From Acidobacteriota bacterium (GTDB taxonomy: Bacteria; Acidobacteriota; Polarisedimenticolia; QHYA01): 13,563 nucleotides of DNA. A program made the translations under genes and the position numbers. Below the pieces are notes generated by a model. It was not told the DNA's origin. It ran no database searches and worked only from the letters and a program-made list of their open reading frames with translations. Positions 1 through 6,510 of this stretch are shown piece by piece. Location of the stretch: the NCBI GenBank assembly GCA_003223995.1, contig QHYA01000243.1, positions 1 to 13,563 of the forward strand, given 5' to 3'. Each line of letters starts with the position of its first letter. The first letter of the stretch is position 1.

Positions 1-378
1 AAAAAGGGGGCGCAACTCGTCCGTTCCGCCGGGACAGCGGCACAACTGCTGGCCAAGGAGGGGAATTACGCCCAGCTCCGCCTTCCCTCGGGAGAGGTGA
101 GGCGGGTCCATATCGACTGCAAGGCCACCGTGGGGCAGGTCGGAAACCTGGATCACGAGAACGTGTCCCTGGGGAAGGCGGGCCGGAAGCGGCATCTTGG
201 CAAGCGGCCCCACAACCGGGGCGTCTCGATGAATCCTGTGGACCACCCGATGGGAGGGGGCGAGGGGAAGACCTCGGGGGGCCGCCACCCCTGCAGCCCA
301 TGGGGCATGCCGGCAAAAGGTTACAAGACCCGGCGCAATCGGCGGACGGGCCGTTATATCGTTCGGAGACGAAAGTAG
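1..378 (+). CDS. rplB: 50S ribosomal protein L2, C-terminal part (5' end outside window)
   Basis: L2 binds 23S rRNA at the peptidyl transferase region and is needed for subunit association. The reading frame is open from base 1, and 125 residues are visible, a little under half of the usual length of about 275. The visible part includes the C-terminal signature around HPMGGGEG, with the conserved histidine next to the peptidyl transferase centre, followed by the basic tail ending in VRRRK. The protein ends at a TAG. As in other S10 operons, rpsS follows, 40 bases on. The sequence looks ordinary for the family, and the missing N-terminus is only due to the window edge. Confidence 0.97.
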   Translation, partial: KKGAQLVRSAGTAAQLLAKEGNYAQLRLPSGEVRRVHIDCKATVGQVGNLDHENVSLGKAGRKRHLGKRPHNRGVSMNPVDHPMGGGEGKTSGGRHPCSPWGMPAKGYKTRRNRRTGRYIVRRRK

Positions 379-383
379 GTCAC

Positions 384-413
384 GGCGAAGGCGAAGGCGA
401 AGGCGAAGGAGAA
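384..413 (+). repeat. GGCGAA hexanucleotide tandem repeat before rpsS
   Basis: The rplB-rpsS spacer holds four perfect copies of GGCGAA (384-407) and a fifth degenerate copy, GGAGAA (408-413). The last copy supplies the GGAG Shine-Dalgarno core at 408-411, seven bases before the rpsS ATG. The repeat lies outside both genes as annotated, so a change in copy number would alter the spacer length but not a reading frame. Confidence 0.85.
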
Positions 414-418
414 AGAGA

Positions 419-718
419 ATGTCGCGGTCCCTGTCGAAGGGCGCGTTTGTGGACGAGCATCTGGCCTCCAGGATCGAGGAGATGAACCGACGGATGGACA
501 AGAGGGTCATCAAGACCTGGTCCCGCCGTTCGACCATCATCCCGGAGATGGTGGGCCATACCATCGCGGTTCACAACGGCAAGAAGTTCATACCGGTCTA
601 CATCACCGAGAACATGGTCGGCCACAAGTTTGGTGAGTTCGCCGCGACTCGGACCTTCCGCGGCCACGGCAGCAAGGCCGGCGAGAAGACCGCCACACCG
701 GCCCCCGCAGGCCCATGA
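419..718 (+). CDS. rpsS: 30S ribosomal protein S19
   Basis: S19 sits in the head of the small subunit, pairs with S13 and contacts A-site tRNA and the B1a bridge. The 99-residue product is close to the usual 90-95 and carries the family hallmarks: the N-terminal MSRSLSKG start, TWSRRSTI near residue 34, the TIAVHNGK segment near residue 48, and MVGHKFGEFA followed by TRTFRGH. The ATG is chosen because it gives the canonical N-terminus and has GGAG (408-411) seven bases upstream. The frame is open further upstream through the GGCGAA repeat, where it would read as a run of arginines, but no good earlier start is seen. rplV follows 40 bases on. Confidence 0.97.
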   Translation: MSRSLSKGAFVDEHLASRIEEMNRRMDKRVIKTWSRRSTIIPEMVGHTIAVHNGKKFIPVYITENMVGHKFGEFAATRTFRGHGSKAGEKTATPAPAGP

Positions 719-758
719 CGGCCAGCGGAGAGCGGGAACGGAGCGCGAGGGGGGGATC

Positions 759-1097
759 GTGATCGCGAGGGCGAAGATAAGGTTCCTCAAGACCTCGGCG
801 CAGAAGGCGCGGCTGGTCGTCAACCAGATCCGGGGCCGGCCTGTGGGGGAGGCCCTGGCTTTGCTTGGGGTCTCGGAGAAGATCGTCGCCAAGGACCTCG
901 AGAAGCTCCTCCGCTCCGCTGTCGCCAACGCGCAGCAGGGAGACGCGCGGGTGGACGTGGACCGCCTCTACATCAGCCGGGCCGTCGTCGACCAGGGACC
1001 TTCGGAGAAACGGGCGCGGGCAGGGTCGATGGGGCGGATCTTCCGGATCCTCAAGCGCCGATGCCATGTCGCCGTGGAGCTGGACGCGAGGTCATAG
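759..1097 (+). CDS. rplV: 50S ribosomal protein L22
   Basis: L22 spans the large subunit, and its beta-hairpin lines the polypeptide exit tunnel near the macrolide site. I place the start at the GTG at 759, giving 112 residues (the usual length is about 110). From there the sequence matches the family: a short lead-in, then KTSAQKARLVVNQIRGRPV, and a C-terminal hairpin region with GPSEKRARAGSMGRI. An AGGGGGGG run (748-755) acts as the Shine-Dalgarno sequence. The frame is open back to 630, but that part overlaps rpsS, is proline/arginine-rich shadow sequence, and has no family counterpart. A 57-base spacer separates it from rpsC. Confidence 0.95.
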   Translation: MIARAKIRFLKTSAQKARLVVNQIRGRPVGEALALLGVSEKIVAKDLEKLLRSAVANAQQGDARVDVDRLYISRAVVDQGPSEKRARAGSMGRIFRILKRRCHVAVELDARS

Positions 1098-1154
1098 ACG
1101 GGCTCAAAGGTGCGATGTCACGGGCAGGTTCAAAGCCCTCTGAGAGGTGAGTGA

Positions 1155-1808
1155 TTGGGACAGAAGGTTCATCCCTACGGATTCCGGCTCGGGTTCAACA
1201 GGACCTGGCGGTCGCGCTGGTTCGCGGGAAAGAAGTACGCCGATCTTCTGGATGAGGACCTGAAACTGCGGAGCGAGCTGAAGAAGCGGCTCCAGCACGC
1301 GGGGGTCAGCAACATCGAGATCGAGCGGGCGGCGAACAAGCTGCGGATTCGCATCCTGACCTCTCGCCCCGGGATCATCATCGGGCGCAAGGGGGCCGAG
1401 GTGGACAGGCTCCGAGACGAGATCGCCAAGCGGACCGGACGGGAGGTCCACGTGGACATCCAGGAGATCGAGAAGCCCGAGGTCGACTCGCAGCTCGTGG
1501 CCGAAGGGGTGGCCATGCAGCTCGAGAAGCGCGTCGCCTTCCGCCGCGCCATGCGGAAGGCCGTGGAGTCGGCCCAGCGCTTCGGCGCGAAGGGGATCAA
1601 GGTCCGGTGTTCGGGGCGGCTCGGCGGAAACGAGATCGCCCGGTCGGAGTGGTACCTGGAAGGCCGCCTGCCTCTGCACACGCTGCGGGCCGACATCGAC
1701 TATGGCTTTGCCGAGTCGCGCACGACGTACGGCGTGATCGGCGTGAAGTGCTGGATCTACCGCGGCGAGCAGATCGGCGTGCGCCGGGCGGAAGCCCGGC
1801 TGAGGTAG
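1155..1808 (+). CDS. rpsC: 30S ribosomal protein S3
   Basis: S3 forms the mRNA entry pore with S4 and S5 and contributes to helicase activity there. The product has 217 residues, normal for the family. It opens with the canonical MGQKVHP, which fixes the start at a TTG (1155-1157) preceded by GAGGTGA at 1144-1150. The type II KH domain is clear, with the GRKG loop at residues 77-80 inside RPGIIIGRKG. The C-terminal domain carries RFGAKGIKVRCSGRLGG and ends just after the GVIGVKCWIYRGE segment. It lies between rplV and rplP as in other S10 operons, with a 13-base gap to rplP. Confidence 0.97.
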   Translation: MGQKVHPYGFRLGFNRTWRSRWFAGKKYADLLDEDLKLRSELKKRLQHAGVSNIEIERAANKLRIRILTSRPGIIIGRKGAEVDRLRDEIAKRTGREVHVDIQEIEKPEVDSQLVAEGVAMQLEKRVAFRRAMRKAVESAQRFGAKGIKVRCSGRLGGNEIARSEWYLEGRLPLHTLRADIDYGFAESRTTYGVIGVKCWIYRGEQIGVRRAEARLR

Positions 1809-1821
1809 AAAGGAACCGGCC

Positions 1822-2262
1822 ATGTTGATGCCGAGCAAGGTGAGGTACCGAAAGCAGCAGCGGGGCCGGCGTCGCGGGAAGGCCTGGCGGGGTGGCACAC
1901 TGGCCTTCGGCGATTATGGGCTGAAGAGCCTGGAAGTGGGCTGGATCACGGCGCGGCAGATCGAGGCGTCCCGTGTGGCGATGACGCGGTTCGTCAAACG
2001 AGGCGGGAAGATCTGGGTGCGCCTTTTCCCCGACAAACCGATCACGAAGAAGCCGGCAGAGACGCGCATGGGGAAGGGAAAAGGGGCCCCGGAAGCCTGG
2101 GTGGCCGTCGTCAAGCCTGGCAAGGTCCTGTTCGAGATGGAGGGGGTGGACGTGGTGGTGGCGAAGGAGGCGATGCGGCTGGCTTCCCACAAGCTTCCAC
2201 TGAAGACGAAGTTCGTCAGCCGTCATGAGGGGCGGCAGGCGGCGGCCGGCGAGAGAGCCTAG
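1822..2262 (+). CDS. rplP: 50S ribosomal protein L16
   Basis: L16 lies at the base of the central protuberance near the A-site tRNA elbow and is added late in large-subunit assembly. The product has 146 residues (usual 136-145). The N-terminus MLMPSKVRYRKQQRGR matches the family; the next ATG two codons in would cut off conserved residues. Further hallmarks are the FGDYGLKSLE region, TRFVKRGGKIWVRLFPDKP, the MGKGKGAPE loop that reaches the peptidyl transferase centre, and the AMRLASHKLP helix. Glycine- and alanine-rich residues extend the C-terminus slightly. It is separated from rpmC by only three bases. Confidence 0.97.
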   Translation: MLMPSKVRYRKQQRGRRRGKAWRGGTLAFGDYGLKSLEVGWITARQIEASRVAMTRFVKRGGKIWVRLFPDKPITKKPAETRMGKGKGAPEAWVAVVKPGKVLFEMEGVDVVVAKEAMRLASHKLPLKTKFVSRHEGRQAAAGERA

Positions 2263-2265
2263 CAG

Positions 2266-2484
2266 ATGAAATCCAGCAGATTCCGCGACATGCCCGAGGA
2301 CGAGTTGCACCGCGAGGAGCAGGATCTCACGAGGCGGCTGTTCGATCTTCGCTGCCAGCTCGCTGTCGGCCGGGTCGAGAACCCGCAGAGGATCCGCGCC
2401 GCGCGCCGGGATCTGGCGCGGGTCAAGACGAGGCTGCGGTCTCTCGAGCTGGAGCGCGCCGCGGCCGGAAAGGCAGGGGCATAG
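2266..2484 (+). CDS. rpmC: 50S ribosomal protein L29
   Basis: L29 is a small two-helix protein near the exit of the polypeptide tunnel, beside L23, where it helps form the docking site for SRP and trigger factor. The 72-residue product has the expected layout: a first helix including DELHREEQDLTRRLFDLRCQ, then the conserved VENPQRIRAARRDLARVKT segment. The ATG lies three bases after the rplP stop, so its ribosome-binding site falls within the end of rplP and the two genes are probably translationally coupled. It has a slightly longer alanine-rich tail than the E. coli protein (63 residues). Confidence 0.95.
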   Translation: MKSSRFRDMPEDELHREEQDLTRRLFDLRCQLAVGRVENPQRIRAARRDLARVKTRLRSLELERAAAGKAGA

Positions 2485-2486
2485 CT

Positions 2487-2837
2487 GTGGCGGAGCAGCG
2501 AGGCCATGGAACGGTAAAGGTGGGCGTGGTCACCAGCGACCGGATGGCGAAGACAGTCGTGGTCTCCGTCGAGCGGCTCGTCAAGCACCCTCTCTACAAG
2601 CGCTTTGTCAAGAAGACCTCCCGGTTCATGGCCCACGACGAGAAGAAGCAGTGCCGCGTGGGCGACATGGTGGAGATTGTGGAGAGCCGGCCCCTCTCGG
2701 CGCGCAAGCGCTGGCGGGTCAGGCAGGTGATCACCAGAGGCATCCGGATCGAGGAGCCGCCCGCCGAGGCCGGAGAGGCGACCGCAGGCGGACTGGCGGG
2801 GTCGGCGGAAGCGCCACGGGACGAGGCGAACCGGTGA
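2487..2837 (+). CDS. rpsQ: 30S ribosomal protein S17 with C-terminal extension
   Basis: S17 is an OB-fold primary binder of 16S rRNA in the body of the small subunit. The frame begins at a GTG only two bases after the rpmC stop. The core (residues about 8-88) shows KVGVVTSDRMAKTVVVSVER, HPLYKRFVKKTSRF, HDEKKQCRVGDMVEI and SRPLSARKRWRV, all standard for bacterial S17. The product has 116 residues against the usual 80-90. The surplus is a tail of roughly 28 residues rich in alanine, glutamate and glycine that looks disordered. Such tails are not rare in GC-rich lineages. rplN starts 16 bases later. Confidence 0.96.
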   Translation: MAEQRGHGTVKVGVVTSDRMAKTVVVSVERLVKHPLYKRFVKKTSRFMAHDEKKQCRVGDMVEIVESRPLSARKRWRVRQVITRGIRIEEPPAEAGEATAGGLAGSAEAPRDEANR

Positions 2838-2853
2838 TGGACAGGCCAAGCCG

Positions 2854-3222
2854 ATGATCCAGATGCGGTCCATCCTCGAAGTGGCCGACAACTCCGGGGC
2901 CAAGAAGATCTCCTGCATCAACCTTCACGGAGGCTCTTCGGGGCGGTACGGCCGGATCGGGGACATCATCACGGCCAACGTGAAGGAGGCCAGCCCCGAC
3001 GGCCAGATCAAGAAGGGACAGGTGGTGAAGGCGGTCATCGTCCGGACCGTGTCCGCGTACCGGCGCAAAGACGGGACCTACATCCGCTTCGACCGCAACG
3101 CCGCAGTGCTCATCAATGACGCCCGGGAGCCGATCGGCACGCGCGTGTTCGGCCCCGTTGCCCGCGAGCTTCGGGAGAAGAAGTTCATGAAAATCATCTC
3201 ACTGGCTCCGGAAGTTCTCTAG
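2854..3222 (+). CDS. rplN: 50S ribosomal protein L14
   Basis: L14 is a strongly conserved beta-barrel protein at the subunit interface, forming bridges B5 and B8 with 16S rRNA; it is also the binding site of the silencing factor RsfS. The 122-residue length is exactly typical. Diagnostic segments are VADNSGAKKISCI near residue 11, the YGRIGDII loop, the central KKGQVVKAVIVRT strand and the terminal FGPVARELREKKFMKIISL. This gene is by convention the first of the spc operon. Its Shine-Dalgarno sequence is weak, and no promoter is visible in the 16-base gap after rpsQ, so it is probably cotranscribed with the S10 genes. Confidence 0.97.
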   Translation: MIQMRSILEVADNSGAKKISCINLHGGSSGRYGRIGDIITANVKEASPDGQIKKGQVVKAVIVRTVSAYRRKDGTYIRFDRNAAVLINDAREPIGTRVFGPVARELREKKFMKIISLAPEVL

Positions 3223-3237
3223 CGGAGAGCGGAATCG

Positions 3238-3564
3238 ATGCAGGTCGGCAAGGTCCGGAAGAAGGACACCGTCGTTGTGATCGCGGGCAAGGACTCCGGC
3301 AAGAGGGGGAAGGTGCTCCGGATCGTCACGAAGAAGTCGGCCGCGCTGGTCGAGGGGGTGAACTTCGTCAAGCGTCACACGAAGCCCAACCCGCAGAAGA
3401 ACGTCAAGGGAGGAATCGTCGAGCGCGAGGCGCCGGTTCACCTTTCGAACCTCATGGTGATCTGTCCGGAGTGCGGCGAGGCCGTGCGGATCGGCCACCG
3501 GCGCCTGGAGGATGGCAGGAAAGTCCGGATCTGCCGCGCCTGCAGTGGCGTGGTGGACCGGTAG
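3238..3564 (+). CDS. rplX: 50S ribosomal protein L24, zinc-ribbon form
   Basis: L24 is an assembly initiator of the large subunit that binds the 5' region of 23S rRNA. The 108-residue product has the N-terminal KOW motif (about residues 7-34, including DTVVVIAGKDSGKRGKV), then KRHTKPNP and the GGIVEREAPVHLSN segment. The C-terminus carries two CxxC pairs, C76/C79 and C99/C102, so it is the cysteine-bearing form expected to bind zinc; this form occurs in many bacterial lineages but not in E. coli. GGAG at 3224-3227 precedes the ATG. The stop codon TAG overlaps the AGGAG that serves rplE. Confidence 0.97.
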   Translation: MQVGKVRKKDTVVVIAGKDSGKRGKVLRIVTKKSAALVEGVNFVKRHTKPNPQKNVKGGIVEREAPVHLSNLMVICPECGEAVRIGHRRLEDGRKVRICRACSGVVDR

Positions 3565-3577
3565 GAGAACGGAAGCG

Positions 3578-4126
3578 ATGTCGTCCCGTCTCAAGGAACA
3601 GTACCGCAAGGAAACGATCCCGGCGCTGATGCAGCGTTTCGGATACCGCAATCCCATGGCGGTGCCGAAGGTGTCGAAGATCGTCCTCAACATGGGTGTC
3701 GGCGAGGCGCACACGGACATCAAGATCCTCGATGCGGCCGTGGAGGAGCTGGCAGCCATCGTCGGGCAGCGGCCCGTGGTCACGCGCGCGAAGAAGTCGA
3801 TCGCCAATTTCAAGATCCGCGCCGGGATGCCCATCGGCTGCATGGTGACCCTGCGCGGGGAGCGAATGCACGAGTTCCTGGACCGGCTCGTGAGCCTCGC
3901 CCTTCCGAGAGTGCGCGACTTTCGCGGGGTCTCGACCCGCTCCTTCGACGGGCGGGGCAATTACACCCTCGGAGTCCGCGACCAGTTGATCTTTCCCGAG
4001 ACCAACTACGCCAAGGTCACCAAGGTCAAGGGGATGAACATCACTATCGTGACCACGGCCAGGACGGACGAGGAGGCGCAGGCCCTGCTGGCGTCTCTGG
4101 GAATGCCCTTCAGGAAGGCCGCATGA
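3578..4126 (+). CDS. rplE: 50S ribosomal protein L5
   Basis: L5 binds 5S rRNA together with L18 in the central protuberance and contacts P-site tRNA. From the ATG at 3578 the product has 182 residues, the normal size. Recognisable parts are the N-terminal RLKEQYRKETIPALM, then NPMAVPKVSKIVLNMGVGEA, the TRAKKSIANFKIRAGMPIGC loop and the C-terminal DEEAQALLASLGMPF. An in-frame ATG at 3512 is rejected because its added 22 residues lie within rplX and match nothing in the family. AGGAG (3563-3567) and GGAAG (3571-3575) precede the start. A 35-base gap leads to rpsN. Confidence 0.97.
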   Translation: MSSRLKEQYRKETIPALMQRFGYRNPMAVPKVSKIVLNMGVGEAHTDIKILDAAVEELAAIVGQRPVVTRAKKSIANFKIRAGMPIGCMVTLRGERMHEFLDRLVSLALPRVRDFRGVSTRSFDGRGNYTLGVRDQLIFPETNYAKVTKVKGMNITIVTTARTDEEAQALLASLGMPFRKAA

Positions 4127-4161
4127 CGGGCCGCGGCCGGAGCTGAGAAGGAGAGTTTGCA

Positions 4162-4347
4162 TTGTCGACCACCGCGAAGATGGCGAAGCAGTTCAAGAAG
4201 CTGAAGTTCCTGGTGCGCTTCCGCAACCGGTGCCGCCGCTGCGGCCGGCCGAGGGGTTTCTACCGGAAGTTCCAGCTCTGCCGCATCTGTTTCCGGCAAC
4301 TGGCCCTGGAAGGAGCTGTCCCCGGAGTCATCAAGGCGAGTTGGTAG
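4162..4347 (+). CDS. rpsN: 30S ribosomal protein S14, short zinc-binding type (type Z)
   Basis: S14 is required for assembly of the head of the small subunit. This is the short 61-residue zinc form, with ligands C24, C27, C40 and C43 in the segments RCRRCGRPRGFYRKF and CRICFRQLA. It ends with the family-typical PGVIKASW. The start is a TTG at 4162, with AAGGAG (4148-4153) eight bases upstream; it gives the usual length and no ATG of the same frame fits better, since the internal ATG at codon 7 would remove conserved basic residues. Its place between rplE and rpsH is standard. No zinc-independent paralogue is visible here, but such copies normally lie elsewhere. Confidence 0.97.
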   Translation: MSTTAKMAKQFKKLKFLVRFRNRCRRCGRPRGFYRKFQLCRICFRQLALEGAVPGVIKASW

Positions 4348-4384
4348 TAGGACGAGGAACAGACCGGAGGCCGAGAGAGAGACC

Positions 4385-4783
4385 ATGAGCATGACGGACC
4401 CCATCGCGGACCTGCTTGCGCGGATCGGGAACGCTCTGATGGCGAGGCACCCGCGCGTGGACGTCCCCTTCTCCCGCATCAAGGGAGAGATTGCGAGGAT
4501 CCTCAAGGAAGAGGGTATGATCGAGGGCTACAGGGTGATCGAGCAGCAGCCGCGGAGCGTCCTGCAGATCAGCCTGCGGTACGGCCCTGGCGGCGAGGGG
4601 GTTATCAGCGGGCTGGAGAGGGTCTCCAAGCCCGGCCGGCGTGTCTTCTGCGGGCGAGGCGAGATCCCAACGGTTCTCGCAGGTCTCGGCATCACCATCC
4701 TCTCCACTTCCCGTGGCGTGCTGTCGGGCCGCGAGGCGCGTAAGCAGGGGCTCGGGGGAGAGCTGCTCTGTCAGGTCTGGTAA
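4385..4783 (+). CDS. rpsH: 30S ribosomal protein S8
   Basis: S8 is a primary binder of the central domain of 16S rRNA (helix 21). In E. coli it also represses translation of the spc operon by binding mRNA near rplE; I cannot see a clear counterpart site here. The 132-residue product has the canonical MSMTDPIADLLARIGNAL start, a central region with the SGLERVSKPGRRVF motif, and a C-terminal domain with ILSTSRGVLSGREARKQG that ends in GGELLCQVW. GGAGG at 4366-4370 plus a GAGAGA run precede the ATG. rplF starts nine bases after the stop. Confidence 0.97.
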   Translation: MSMTDPIADLLARIGNALMARHPRVDVPFSRIKGEIARILKEEGMIEGYRVIEQQPRSVLQISLRYGPGGEGVISGLERVSKPGRRVFCGRGEIPTVLAGLGITILSTSRGVLSGREARKQGLGGELLCQVW

Positions 4784-4792
4784 GGGAACGAG

Positions 4793-5332
4793 ATGTCCAG
4801 AATCGGCAGGAAACCTGTTCAGATCGTCGCGGGGGTGAAGGTGGATCTGTCTGCCTCGGCGGCCACGATCCAGGGGCCAAAGGGGTTGCTTCGGGTGGGC
4901 ATCCCCCGGGGCATCAGTTGCCGTCTGGAAGACGGACGGGTGCTCGTGAACCGCAGCGACGATTCGAAGCCGAAGCGGGCGCTTCACGGACTGGTCCGCG
5001 CCCTGCTGGCAAACGCCGTAAACGGGGTCTCCACGGGGTACACGAAAGAGCTGGAGATCGAGGGGATCGGCTACCGCGCGCAGGTCCAAGGCAGGAACGT
5101 CCTCTTCAACCTGGGGTACTCGCATCCGGTGGAGTTTCCGATCCCGGACGGGATCCAGATATCGGTCGAGAAGCAGATCCGCATCGCGGTGTCGGGCGCC
5201 GACAAGCAGCTCGTCGGCCAGGTTGCCGCCGACATCAGGAAGCTGCGCAAGCCGGACGTGTACAAGGCCAAGGGGATCCGCTACGCCGGTGAGGTGATCC
5301 GGAAGAAGGTCGGGAAGACGGGCGCGAAATGA
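4793..5332 (+). CDS. rplF: 50S ribosomal protein L6
   Basis: L6 contacts helices 95 and 97 of 23S rRNA near the factor-binding site and is needed for late large-subunit assembly. The 179 residues match the usual 176-180. It shows the duplicated L6 fold: the first half begins MSRIGRKPVQI and contains IQGPKGLLRV, and the second half contains the family signature YTKELEIEGIGYRAQVQG. The C-terminus has QVAADIRKLRKPDVYKAKGI and then YAGEVIRKKVGK, all ordinary. The AGGGAACGAG context before the ATG supplies the ribosome-binding site. A 32-base spacer precedes rplR. Confidence 0.97.
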   Translation: MSRIGRKPVQIVAGVKVDLSASAATIQGPKGLLRVGIPRGISCRLEDGRVLVNRSDDSKPKRALHGLVRALLANAVNGVSTGYTKELEIEGIGYRAQVQGRNVLFNLGYSHPVEFPIPDGIQISVEKQIRIAVSGADKQLVGQVAADIRKLRKPDVYKAKGIRYAGEVIRKKVGKTGAK

Positions 5333-5364
5333 CCCCGGCCATCCCGTGCTGATGGAGTCGTGAC

Positions 5365-5712
5365 GTGGAGCATGTGACAGACAAACAGACCAGGCGCCAG
5401 CGCATCAAGGCGCGCATCCACAAGAGGGTGCGCGGCTCGCCGGAAAGGCCCCGGCTGGTCGTCTTCAAGAGCGACAGGCACATCTACGTGCAGGCCGTCG
5501 ACGACCAGAAACGCCACACTCTCGCCTCGGCCTCCACCCGGGATCCGGCCCTGAAGACGAGCCTCCCTCGGGGTGGAACCGTCGCGGCAGCGAAGATCGT
5601 CGGCGCCTCGATCGCCGAGAAGCTGGCGGGGGTGGAGCAGGTCGCACGGGCCGGAGGTGCTCCGCGCCCGAAGCGAGCCGGAACCGGAACGATGACGAGC
5701 GAGACGAGGTGA
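5365..5712 (+). CDS. rplR: 50S ribosomal protein L18 with aberrant C-terminus
   Basis: L18 binds 5S rRNA and attaches it, with L5, to the central protuberance. The first 93 residues are convincing L18: a basic N-terminus, RGSPERPRLVVFKSDRHIYVQ (wider span about 23-43), LASASTRDPALK, then AAAKIVGASIAEKLAGVEQV. After V93 a normal L18 continues with a segment of the type VFDRGGYxYHGRVKALA. Here it is replaced by 22 unrelated residues (ARAGGAPRPKR then Thr/Ser-rich) and a stop. Total length, 115, is only slightly short. Frameshift, deletion, assembly error or real divergence are all possible. The start is GTG at 5365 (GGAG at 5354-5357); GTG at 5374 is an alternative. Confidence 0.88.
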   Translation: MEHVTDKQTRRQRIKARIHKRVRGSPERPRLVVFKSDRHIYVQAVDDQKRHTLASASTRDPALKTSLPRGGTVAAAKIVGASIAEKLAGVEQVARAGGAPRPKRAGTGTMTSETR

Positions 5713-5715
5713 TCG

Positions 5716-6225
5716 GTGCCTGAGCGCGACAGCGAATACCTGGAGCTGCGGGAGCAGGTCGTCCATATCAACCGCGTGACGAAGGTCGTGAAGGGGGGGA
5801 AGAACCTCTCCTTCGGCGCCCTCGTCGTCGTGGGCGACGGCCGCGGCCGGGTCGGGTTCGGAAACGGCAAGGCCAAGGAGGTTCCCTCCGCCATCGCGAA
5901 GGGGATCGAGAAGGCCAAGAGGAGCCTCATCGAGGTTCCCCTGAAGAGGACGACGATCCCTCACCTCGTCTTGGGGCGCTTCGGTGCGGCCCGCGTCCTG
6001 CTCAAGCCCGCCTCGCCGGGGACCGGCGTCATCGCCGGAGGTCCGGTGCGAGCGGTCCTCGAAGCGCTGGGGGTGCAGGACGTCCTGACCAAGTCGCTGG
6101 GGACGGCGAACCCGCACAATGTCGTCAAGGCGACCTTCGACGCGCTGATGGGTCTGAAGGATCCGGCGGAGGTCGCGAAGCTGCGCGGGGTCACCTTGGA
6201 GGAGTTGACCGGTGAGGTCCGCTAA
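5716..6225 (+). CDS. rpsE: 30S ribosomal protein S5
   Basis: S5 takes part in the mRNA entry channel and in decoding accuracy. The GTG start at 5716 lies three bases after the rplR stop, with GAGGTGA (5705-5711) upstream. The product has 169 residues, normal length. The double-stranded-RNA-like N-terminal domain has VVHINRVTKVVKGGKNLSF, then VVGDGRGRVGFGNGKAKEVP. The C-terminal domain shows LLKPASPGTGVIAGGPVRAV, then the VLTKSLGTANPHNVVKATF segment. All are typical. Its ribosome-binding site overlaps the end of rplR, so the two genes are probably coupled. rpmD starts 24 bases after the stop. Confidence 0.97.
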   Translation: MPERDSEYLELREQVVHINRVTKVVKGGKNLSFGALVVVGDGRGRVGFGNGKAKEVPSAIAKGIEKAKRSLIEVPLKRTTIPHLVLGRFGAARVLLKPASPGTGVIAGGPVRAVLEALGVQDVLTKSLGTANPHNVVKATFDALMGLKDPAEVAKLRGVTLEELTGEVR

Positions 6226-6249
6226 GAGCGGAGACTTCGAGAACGGAAC

Positions 6250-6510
6250 ATGGTGAGAAGGGCCGGGCAGCCGGCTTTCGGGCACGTCGCGGGCGGCAGC
6301 AGGATCACCGTCCGGCAGGTGAGGAGCGGGATCGGTTTCTCGGCTCGTCAGAAGCGCACTCTGAAGGCCCTGGGCCTGGGCCGGATCGGGCGAGAGCGCA
6401 TCCAGCCCGACAATCCCGCCGTGCGAGGGATGATCGCGGCAGTGCGACACCTGGTCGAGGTCGTCGAAGAAGCGCACGGGCGCGAGGATCACAAGGAGAG
6501 GACGGGATGA
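6250..6510 (+). CDS. rpmD: 50S ribosomal protein L30 with terminal extensions
   Basis: L30 is a small protein on the solvent face of the large subunit. The core (about residues 18-73) is recognisable from RITVRQVRSGIGFSARQKRT, LKALGLGRIGRERI and the DNPAVRGMIAAVRHLVEV stretch. The product has 86 residues against the usual 58-65, because of an N-terminal lead of some 15 residues and a charged C-terminal tail. The start ATG at 6250 is preceded by GAGAACGGAA. A shorter form starting within the open frame is possible but I see no convincing start there. The stop TGA overlaps the rplO ATG (ATGA), which suggests translational coupling. Confidence 0.92.
   Translation: MVRRAGQPAFGHVAGGSRITVRQVRSGIGFSARQKRTLKALGLGRIGRERIQPDNPAVRGMIAAVRHLVEVVEEAHGREDHKERTG

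Noticed and set aside
300..485. An open frame reading (GE)n repeats across the rplB-rpsS junction
   Set aside because: It overlaps the end of rplB and the start of rpsS, and its repeat is only the GGCGAA hexamer read in another frame. No family resemblance.
1100..1138. Inverted repeat GGGCT (1100-1104) / AGCCC (1134-1138) in the rplV-rpsC spacer, and a GGyTCAAAG direct repeat
   Set aside because: Only five pairs around a 29-base loop, and the direct repeat is short. Expected by chance in GC-rich DNA.
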